Shown one piece after another: positions 6,774 through 11,538 of a DNA stretch of 11,538 nt; within the stretch, counting starts at the first letter, position 1, and each line of letters opens with the position of its first letter. Below the pieces are notes generated by a model that saw nothing but the letters and a program-made list of their open reading frames with translations, was not told the DNA's origin and made no database searches. The DNA comes from DAIDKA01 sp049792815. Lineage in GTDB: Bacteria; Pseudomonadota; Gammaproteobacteria; Steroidobacterales; Steroidobacteraceae. The DNA lies in NCBI GenBank assembly GCA_049792815.1, contig JBARBG010000182.1, forward strand, positions 1-11,538. The letters are read 5' to 3'. A program made the position numbers and the translations under genes.

Positions 6774-7358
6774 ATGCCACTGTCACGCACCTTCTATGCG
6801 CGCGATGCCGTGAGCGTCGCCCGCGACCTGCTCGGCATGCACCTGATGATCCGCAAGGCAAGGGGCCTTAAGGTCGGTCGCATCGTGGAGACCGAGGCCT
6901 ATCAGGGTCCTGAGGATCTGGCCGCGCACAGCGCCGGTGGGCGCCGTACGGCGCGCACCGAGGTCATGTACGGACCCGCGGGCCACGCCTACGTCTACCT
7001 GATCTACGGAATCTGGAACTGTCTGAATGTCGTCGTGGGGACAGCGGGTGTGCCGCACGCCGTGCTGCTGCGCGCGCTGGAGCCGGTTACGGGTATCGTG
7101 ACACCCAGCTGGGGACCGGGTCTGCTGTGTCGGGCGCTGGGAATTGATCGCGCGTACAACGGCCGGAATCTGTGCGGCCGGGAACTGTGGATCCAGGCGC
7201 CGAAGCGCGCGCAGCCGCCGCGCATCGGCACGAGTGCCCGCATCGGCGTCGACTATGCGGGCGACTGGGCGCAACGCCCCTGGCGTTTCTTTGACCTCGA
7301 CTCCCCGTATGTCTCCACCGTCACGGCAGCCGCGCGACGGCGTCAGATCCAGGTCTGA
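6774..7358 (+). CDS. mpg: 3-methyladenine DNA glycosylase (AAG/MPG family)
   Basis: This 194-residue cytoplasmic base-excision repair enzyme removes alkylated purines such as 3-methyladenine and hypoxanthine. It matches the AAG family along its whole length. GRIVETEAYQGPEDLAAHS carries the counterpart of the catalytic glutamate (Glu41) and the base-stacking residues Tyr43 and His52. RTEVMYGPAGHAYVYLIYG contains Tyr75, and NCLNVV contains Asn85. VLLRALEP (Arg100) and GPGLLCRALGI follow, then RIGVDYAGDWAQRPWRF near the end. The frame is open upstream to an ATG at 6723, but that extension runs into the transpeptidase gene, and homologues begin close to MPLSRTFYARDAVSVARDLL, so 6774 is preferred. 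There is no Shine-Dalgarno and the message may be leaderless. The last 16 bases overlap the 3' end of cysNC on the opposite strand. Confidence 0.95.
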   Translation: MPLSRTFYARDAVSVARDLLGMHLMIRKARGLKVGRIVETEAYQGPEDLAAHSAGGRRTARTEVMYGPAGHAYVYLIYGIWNCLNVVVGTAGVPHAVLLRALEPVTGIVTPSWGPGLLCRALGIDRAYNGRNLCGRELWIQAPKRAQPPRIGTSARIGVDYAGDWAQRPWRFFDLDSPYVSTVTAAARRRQIQV

Positions 7359-9226
7359 GTGTCGCCGCGGCCCTCGCCGCCCCAGCCCAGAACCTGCCGC
7401 TCCCGCAGCAGCGCCATGACCCGTGCGGCCGACTGCGCGAGGCTTTCCCGGGTGGTGTCGAGCCGCAGGTCCGGTTGCTCCGGCGGCTCATACGGGGAAT
7501 CGATGCCCGTGAAGTTCTTGATCAGCCCGGCCTGAGCGCGCGCATACAGCCCCTTCGGATCGCGGCGTATGCACTCCTCGAGCGGCGTGTCGACAAACAC
7601 CTCGATGAACTCACCGTCCGGCACCAGTTCGCGCACCATCTGCCGCTCCGCGCGGAACGGTGAAATGAAGGAGCACAGCACGATCAGGCCGGCATCGGTG
7701 AACAGCTTGGCCACCTCACCCACCCGGCGCACGTTCTCGACCCGATCGGCGTCCGTGAAACCCAGATCGCGGTTCAGGCCGTGGCGCACATTGTCGCCAT
7801 CCAGCAGGTAGGTATGGGCACCGCCGCCGTGCAGTTCCTGTTCGACCCGGTTCGCAATGGTCGACTTGCCCGAACCCGACAGGCCCGTGAACCACAGGAT
7901 CACAGGCTTGTGGCCGTTGCGCTGGGTGCGCGCGACCTTGTCGATCGACAGGCTCTGGCGATGCACATTGGTGGCGCGGCGCAGGCCAAAACAGATCATG
8001 CCCGCGCCCGCCGTGGCATTGGTGAAGCGGTCGATGAGAATGAAGGCGCCGGTCTGCCGGTTCTCAGCGTACGGATCCAGCGCCACCGGCGCCGAGGTCG
8101 CCACATTGCACAGCCCGATCTCGTTGAGGCCCAGGGTTTTGGCGGCAATGTGCTCCAGGGTGTTGACGTCCACCTTGTGCTTGAGGGTAGTGACCCGGGC
8201 GGGCACGAAGCGCGTACCGATGCGCATCAGGTATGAGCGTCCGGGAAGCATGGCATCTTCGGCCATCCACAGCAGGTGTGCCGCGAACTGGTCCACGACC
8301 TCGGGCCGCTGTTCCGGGTGCGCCAGCACATCACCGCGCGCGATGTCGACCTCATCGGCTAGAACCAGCGTCACGGCATCCCCGGCGCGCGCCTCGGGCA
8401 GATCGCCGTCCGCCGTCACGATGCGCGTGATACGGGATTCCTTGCCTGAGGCCGCCACCACCACGGACTCGCCGCTGCGGACGCTGCCGGAGGCCACCGT
8501 GCCGGAGAAACCGCGGAAGTCGAGGTTCGGGCGATTGACCCACTGCACCGGGAAGCGGAACGGCTTTTCCAGCTGCGCACCTTCGGCGTCCAACCCTTCC
8601 AGGTACTCCAGCAGCGTCGGACCCGCGAACCAATTGAGATTGCCCGAGCGCGTCGTCACATTGTCGCCGAAGCGCGCCGATACGGGCACGGCAGTGACCG
8701 AAGCAAAGTTCAGCGCCTTGGCGAAGCCGAGGTAGTCCCCGACGATGTGGTGGAAGGCTTCCGCGGAGTAATCAACCAGGTCGATCTTGTTGATGGCGAC
8801 GGCGACGTGGCGGATGCCCAGCAGCGAGCAGATATAGCTGTGGCGGCGCGTCTGGGTCAGCACGCCCTTGCGGGCATCGATGAGAATGACCGCGGCGTCG
8901 CTGTTGGAGGCGCCGGTGGCCATGTTGCGGGTGTACTGCTCGTGTCCGGGTGTGTCGGCCACGATGAACGAGCGGCGCGGCGTGCTGAAGAACCGGTAGG
9001 CCACATCAATGGTGATGCCCTGTTCGCGCTCGGCCTCCAGCCCATCCACCAGCAGCGCCAGATCGATGTCCTCGCCGGTAGTGCCGTGCTTGCGGCTGTC
9101 GCGCGCCAGGGTTGCCAGCTGATCCTCGAGAATCAGCTTGGAGTCAAACAGCAGCCGGCCGATGAGCGTGGACTTGCCATCATCCACCGATCCGCAGGTG
9201 AGGAAACGCAGCAGGCTCTGTTCCAT
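7343..9226 (-). CDS. cysNC: Sulfate adenylyltransferase subunit 1 / adenylylsulfate kinase (CysN-CysC fusion)
   Basis: This 627-residue cytoplasmic protein couples two steps of sulfate activation. The N-terminal CysN GTPase (about 1-430) drives ATP sulfurylase activity of CysD: P-loop GSVDDGKS (12-19), GITIDVAYRFF switch region, DTPGHEQYTRNMATGAS (91-107) and NKIDLVD (146-152), followed by EF-Tu-like beta-barrel domains. The C-terminal CysC (about 440-615) phosphorylates APS to PAPS: GLSGSGKST (448-456), LLDGDNVRHGLNRDLGF, FISPFRAER with the conserved serine at 522, and DPKGLYARA. Both nucleotide-binding sites are intact, so both activities are expected. The start ATG shares one base with the cysD stop (TGATG), and GAAGG lies nine bases upstream, so it is translated right after cysD. 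It is the last gene of the operon; its stop lies inside the end of the convergent glycosylase gene. This fused form is common in proteobacteria, whereas E. coli has separate cysN and cysC. Confidence 0.97.
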   Translation of the reverse strand: MEQSLLRFLTCGSVDDGKSTLIGRLLFDSKLILEDQLATLARDSRKHGTTGEDIDLALLVDGLEAEREQGITIDVAYRFFSTPRRSFIVADTPGHEQYTRNMATGASNSDAAVILIDARKGVLTQTRRHSYICSLLGIRHVAVAINKIDLVDYSAEAFHHIVGDYLGFAKALNFASVTAVPVSARFGDNVTTRSGNLNWFAGPTLLEYLEGLDAEGAQLEKPFRFPVQWVNRPNLDFRGFSGTVASGSVRSGESVVVAASGKESRITRIVTADGDLPEARAGDAVTLVLADEVDIARGDVLAHPEQRPEVVDQFAAHLLWMAEDAMLPGRSYLMRIGTRFVPARVTTLKHKVDVNTLEHIAAKTLGLNEIGLCNVATSAPVALDPYAENRQTGAFILIDRFTNATAGAGMICFGLRRATNVHRQSLSIDKVARTQRNGHKPVILWFTGLSGSGKSTIANRVEQELHGGGAHTYLLDGDNVRHGLNRDLGFTDADRVENVRRVGEVAKLFTDAGLIVLCSFISPFRAERQMVRELVPDGEFIEVFVDTPLEECIRRDPKGLYARAQAGLIKNFTGIDSPYEPPEQPDLRLDTTRESLAQSAARVMALLRERQVLGWGGEGRGDTQTWI

Positions 9227-10140
9227 CAGAAGTAGCCTTCGCGCTTCTTGCGTTCCATGGAGGCCGCCTCGTCGCTGTCGATGAGGCGTCCGGAACGCTC
9301 TGAAGTGCGCGCGGTCAGCATCTCATCGATGATCGCATCAAGAGTCGCGGCCGAACTGTCGATGGCCGCCGACAGCGGATAGTCGCCGAGTGAGCGGAAC
9401 CGCACCGAACGCAGCTCTTCCTGCTCTCCCGGCAGCAGCGGCATGCGCTCATCGTCGCGCATGATCAGCAGCCCATCGCGCCTGACCACCCGACGCGGCG
9501 CCGCGTAGTACAACGGCACCACCGGGATGTCCTCGGCCCGCGTGTACTGCCACACATCAAGCTCGGTCCAGTTTGACAGCGGAAAGACGCGGATGGTCTC
9601 GCCCTTGGCGAGGCGCGTGTTATACAGCTGCCACAGCTCGGGGCGCTGGCTGCGCGGCTCCCAGCTGTGTCCGGCGGAACGCACCGAAAAAATGCGCTCC
9701 TTGGCGCGGCTTTTTTCCTCATCGCGGCGCGCGCCGCCGAAGGCGGCGTCGAAGCCGTACTGGTCCAGGGCCTGCTTCAGGGCCTCGGTCTTCATCACCT
9801 GCGTGTGCACCTGGGATCCGGAACGTATCGGGTCGATGCCGCGCGCCACGCCGTCCTGGTTGGTATAGGTCAGAAGCTTGAAGCCATAGCGCGCCACGAT
9901 CATGTCGCGGTGGCGGATCATGTCGCGAAACTTCCAGCCCGTGTCCACATGCAACAGCGGGAACGGCGGCTTGGAGGGGAAGAAGGCCTTCAGCGCCAGG
10001 TGCAGCATCACACCTGAATCCTTGCCGATCGAATAGAGCATCACGGGATTGGCGAACTCGGCGACCACCTCGCGCATGATGCCGATGGATTCGGCCTCCA
10101 GGCGCTTCAGGTGCGCCGCGAGTGCGTGTCCGGATTTCAT
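9226..10140 (-). CDS. cysD: Sulfate adenylyltransferase subunit 2 (CysD)
   Basis: This 304-residue cytoplasmic ATP-pyrophosphatase-fold protein transfers AMP from ATP to sulfate to form APS, in complex with the CysN GTPase. It shows the PP-loop SIGKDS (37-42), LLHVDTGWKF (62-71), GGARRDEEKSRAKER (135-149), IRVFPLSNWTELDVWQY (183-199) and the usual end ERKKREGYF. The length matches the family. The frame stays open to 10290, but the extra 50 residues would overlap cysQ and look unlike protein; homologues begin a few residues before HLKRLEAESI. The ATG at 10140 overlaps the cysQ stop as ATGA, and GGTGG stands just upstream, indicating translational coupling. It differs from phosphoadenylyl-sulfate reductase CysH, a related fold, by the GGARRDEEKSRAKER and ERKKREGYF motifs. 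Confidence 0.97.
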   Translation of the reverse strand: MKSGHALAAHLKRLEAESIGIMREVVAEFANPVMLYSIGKDSGVMLHLALKAFFPSKPPFPLLHVDTGWKFRDMIRHRDMIVARYGFKLLTYTNQDGVARGIDPIRSGSQVHTQVMKTEALKQALDQYGFDAAFGGARRDEEKSRAKERIFSVRSAGHSWEPRSQRPELWQLYNTRLAKGETIRVFPLSNWTELDVWQYTRAEDIPVVPLYYAAPRRVVRRDGLLIMRDDERMPLLPGEQEELRSVRFRSLGDYPLSAAIDSSAATLDAIIDEMLTARTSERSGRLIDSDEAASMERKKREGYF

Positions 10141-10940
10141 GCCGCCACCGCATGCGGCACGAAGGCGCCGCTGGCCACGAACCAGGGATTGCGAAACTGC
10201 GGCTTGCCGTAGCACAGCGGTTGCAGGTCCGGGCCCAGTACCCGGCCTCCGGCAGCTGCCAGCACTGCGTGCCCCGCGGCCGTATCCCATTCCATGGTCG
10301 GGCCGAGTCGCGGGTACAGATCCGCCTCACCCGCGGCGACCATGCAGAATTTCAGTGACGATCCCACCGACACCAGCTGCGCGACCGTGTAGTGGCCCAG
10401 GTAGGCATCGGTCTCGGGCGTACGGTGCGAGCGTGAGGCGACGGCGGTGACACCGGCCGCCGGCACGTCGCGAACCCGGATGGGCGCGAGACCGGCCACC
10501 ACCGGGTTGTTCGGATCAAGGGTCGCGCGTACCGCGCGGGTGCTGGGCACGTTGCCGATGAACAGCCGGCCGCTGGCCGGTGCGTACACCACGCCCAGCA
10601 CCGGCGCTGCCGCGCGGATCAAGGCAATGTTGACCGTGAATTCACCGCGGCGGTGAACGAATTCCTTGGTGCCATCCAGCGGATCAACGAGAAAGAACTC
10701 CGCGCCCAGTTGCGGAATATGCCCCGCGGCCGCCTGCTCTTCGGCCACCACGGCGATGTCGGGTGCATGCGCTGCCAGATGTCGCAGGATGATTTCCTCG
10801 CCGACCTGGTCCGCCATCGTGACCGGTGAGTCATCGGCCTTGGTATGGACTTCAAAGGCCCCGTGGTAGATGCGGTTCGCGGCCTGGCCTGCTTCAAGAG
10901 CAGCCGCGACCATGGCGTCCAGTAACAGACTGTCTGACAT
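10137..10940 (-). CDS. cysQ: 3'(2'),5'-bisphosphate nucleotidase CysQ
   Basis: This 267-residue enzyme belongs to the lithium-sensitive, Mg-dependent inositol monophosphatase superfamily. CysQ hydrolyses PAP, the by-product of PAPS use, to AMP and keeps sulfate assimilation from stalling. Metal-site motifs are present: KADDSPVTMAD (34-44), VAEEQ (65-69), DPLDGTKEF (86-94) and EWDTAAGHAVL (217-227). The FTVNIALI segment after DPLDGT is typical of CysQ. It is the first gene of the cysQ-cysD-cysNC operon and overlaps cysD by four bases. I chose the ATG at 10940, because homologues begin only a few residues before this point. A GTG at 10958 in the same frame would add six residues and cannot be excluded; neither start has a clear Shine-Dalgarno. 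An inositol monophosphatase (SuhB) is the main alternative, but the operon partners favour CysQ. Confidence 0.94.
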   Translation of the reverse strand: MSDSLLLDAMVAAALEAGQAANRIYHGAFEVHTKADDSPVTMADQVGEEIILRHLAAHAPDIAVVAEEQAAAGHIPQLGAEFFLVDPLDGTKEFVHRRGEFTVNIALIRAAAPVLGVVYAPASGRLFIGNVPSTRAVRATLDPNNPVVAGLAPIRVRDVPAAGVTAVASRSHRTPETDAYLGHYTVAQLVSVGSSLKFCMVAAGEADLYPRLGPTMEWDTAAGHAVLAAAGGRVLGPDLQPLCYGKPQFRNPWFVASGAFVPHAVAA

Positions 10941-11194
10941 CCAAATGTCTAATTGCACTAGTTACAAGCGGGGGGCGGCAGTGTACACAGGCCCTTGCAT
11001 GGTGGCGTGCGCTGCCGCCGCAGTGGTAAGACTTGTTGGGCATGAGCATATAAGTCGTATTATTAATCAATGAGTTATAATGTATTTCGGGAACACCGGC
11101 ATGGCGTTGCAGTCCAACCATCAAGCTCACGTCAACGACGGCACGCCGTGTCGCGTTTTGCGTATTCAAGGTAAACGCCCACTGGAAACCAATC
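10941..11194. promoter_or_regulatory. Divergent, partly AT-rich regulatory region between cysQ and the Gly-zipper lipoprotein gene
   Basis: This 254-base region separates two divergent genes. About 50 bases (11041-11090) are much richer in A and T than the rest of the window. They contain a perfect plus-strand TATAAT (11076-11081), TATAAG (11049-11054) and TTAAT/ATTATAA stretches usable on the minus strand. No -35 box at 16-18 bases is convincing for either strand, which would fit activator-dependent promoters. In Gammaproteobacteria cys operons are usually switched on by the LysR-type regulator CysB, which binds degenerate AT-rich sites. A CysB site here is an inference from gene function and base composition. 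The cysQ-proximal part (10970-11040) is GC-rich and holds nothing I recognise. Confidence 0.4.
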
Positions 11195-11205
11195 ATGATG
11201 TTTAA
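11101..11205 (+). CDS. Possible 34-residue leader ORF overlapping the lipoprotein start
   Basis: An ATG at 11101 opens a 34-codon frame that ends at TAA 11203-11205, after passing through the two ATG codons of the downstream lipoprotein gene in another frame. GGGA stands 8 bases before its ATG, at least as good a ribosome site as that of the lipoprotein. It lies 20 bases downstream of the perfect TATAAT, so it is the first ATG on the predicted message. The peptide is polar (MALQSNHQAHVNDG at its start) with no signal sequence, and I do not recognise it. It may couple or dampen translation of the lipoprotein, or be chance. Confidence 0.22.
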   Translation: MALQSNHQAHVNDGTPCRVLRIQGKRPLETNHDV

Positions 11206-11538
11206 AGGTTCTGCCCTCCGACATTCTCGCCTGCTGGCCGCGACTGCGGCCGCCACCTTGCTGTCGGCCTGCGTCGTGGCACCTCCCCCACGTGATCTGC
11301 CGCCGCCTCCGCCACCACCGGATGTCACGGTGTATGCCTATCCGCAGCAGGGTCAGTCGCCCCAGCAGCTGGATCGCGACCGCTACGAATGCTCAACCTG
11401 GGCCACCCAGCAAACCGGATTCAATCCCAGCGCGCCGAATGTTCCGCCCCATGAGCGCGTCCAGGTGGTCGCAGGTCCGGCGCCGGGGAGCGGCGTGGCG
11501 GTGGGCGCCATCACCGGCGGCATCCTCGGCGCGGCCGT
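11195..11538 (+). CDS. Lipoprotein with Pro-rich segment and Gly-zipper-like region, cut by the right edge
   Basis: The frame begins with two adjacent ATG codons (11195 and 11198) and is open to the end of the window, giving 114 codons of a longer gene. A basic N-region, an Ala-rich hydrophobic stretch and the lipobox LLSAC with Cys26 mark a lipoprotein. A run of prolines follows at about residues 30-43. Next comes the segment RYECSTWATQQTGFNPSAP, which I associate with envelope lipoproteins carrying glycine zippers. The visible end, GVAVGAITGGILGAA, starts a glycine-zipper-like region able to pack as membrane helices. The role of this family is poorly defined; outer-membrane or envelope placement is expected from the lipobox. 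CTGGAAA upstream of the ATG is a weak ribosome site. Its promoter probably lies in the AT-rich region upstream. Whether the gene is complete beyond the edge is unknown. Confidence 0.85.
   Translation, partial: MMFKGSALRHSRLLAATAAATLLSACVVAPPPRDLPPPPPPPDVTVYAYPQQGQSPQQLDRDRYECSTWATQQTGFNPSAPNVPPHERVQVVAGPAPGSGVAVGAITGGILGAA

Noticed and set aside
5987..6871. Plus-strand frame of 294 codons crossing the transpeptidase gene and the start of mpg
   Set aside because: It runs antisense to the YkuD domain and then out of frame through the glycosylase; no motif and no ribosome site.
10141..10290. Upstream extension of cysD to 10290
   Set aside because: The extra 50 residues are Gly/Arg-rich, overlap cysQ out of frame and precede the conserved start region; the ATGA overlap at 10137-10140 gives a much better start.
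10894..11328. Minus-strand frame of 144 codons with a Gly/Arg-rich start
   Set aside because: Its start is the antisense of the proline run of the lipoprotein gene, and it crosses the divergent promoter; it has no protein-like features.
1..11538. Mobile element, defence system, CRISPR array or biosynthetic cluster
   Set aside because: No transposase, integrase, terminal repeats, spaced direct repeats, tRNA or toxin-antitoxin pair was seen; all large genes are recognisable housekeeping enzymes with uniform GC-rich composition.

Overview
The window looks like ordinary chromosomal DNA from a GC-rich gammaproteobacterium. Two fused enzymes, LysC-LysA (aspartate kinase joined to diaminopimelate decarboxylase) and CysN-CysC, together with a PBP1b that has a UB2H region and a lipoprotein gene directly behind it, point towards the Xanthomonadales/Nevskiales side of the class. 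That placement is inference from gene architecture. No rRNA, tRNA, transposase, integrase, phage gene, CRISPR array or defence cassette is visible, and I found no clearly new biological system.

Left part (1-5443), all on the minus strand. In transcription order: a 70-residue conserved small protein (5231-5443) with a good sigma-70-type promoter; the bifunctional aspartate kinase/diaminopimelate decarboxylase lysAC (2519-5110); the bifunctional peptidoglycan synthase mrcB/PBP1b (199-2478); and the N-terminal part of a lipoprotein (185 to the left edge) that starts 13 bases after mrcB and may be an LpoP-type PBP1b activator. LysAC makes the aspartyl phosphate that leads to meso-diaminopimelate and also consumes meso-diaminopimelate to make lysine, so it sits at a branch that feeds the wall polymerase next door.

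Middle (5444-7358). A periplasmic L,D-transpeptidase with a LysM-like region (5705-6754, minus) is divergent from a 3-methyladenine DNA glycosylase (6774-7358, plus). Only 19 bases separate the two start codons. That gap carries overlapping -10-like elements on both strands, and neither gene has a clear Shine-Dalgarno sequence.

Right part (7343-10940, minus). This is a tightly coupled sulfate-activation operon, cysQ-cysD-cysNC, with start/stop overlaps of 4 bases and 1 base. CysD and CysN make APS from sulfate and ATP, the CysC domain makes PAPS, and CysQ removes the PAP by-product. The tail of cysNC overlaps the tail of the glycosylase gene by 16 bases. An AT-rich divergent intergenic region (10941-11194) separates the operon from a lipoprotein with a glycine-zipper-like segment that is cut by the right edge.

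Overall the left half is cell-wall and lysine metabolism and the right half is sulfur activation. The observations most worth following are the LpoP candidate, the compact divergent promoter, the possible leader ORF before the last lipoprotein, and the question of what the PAPS module feeds.
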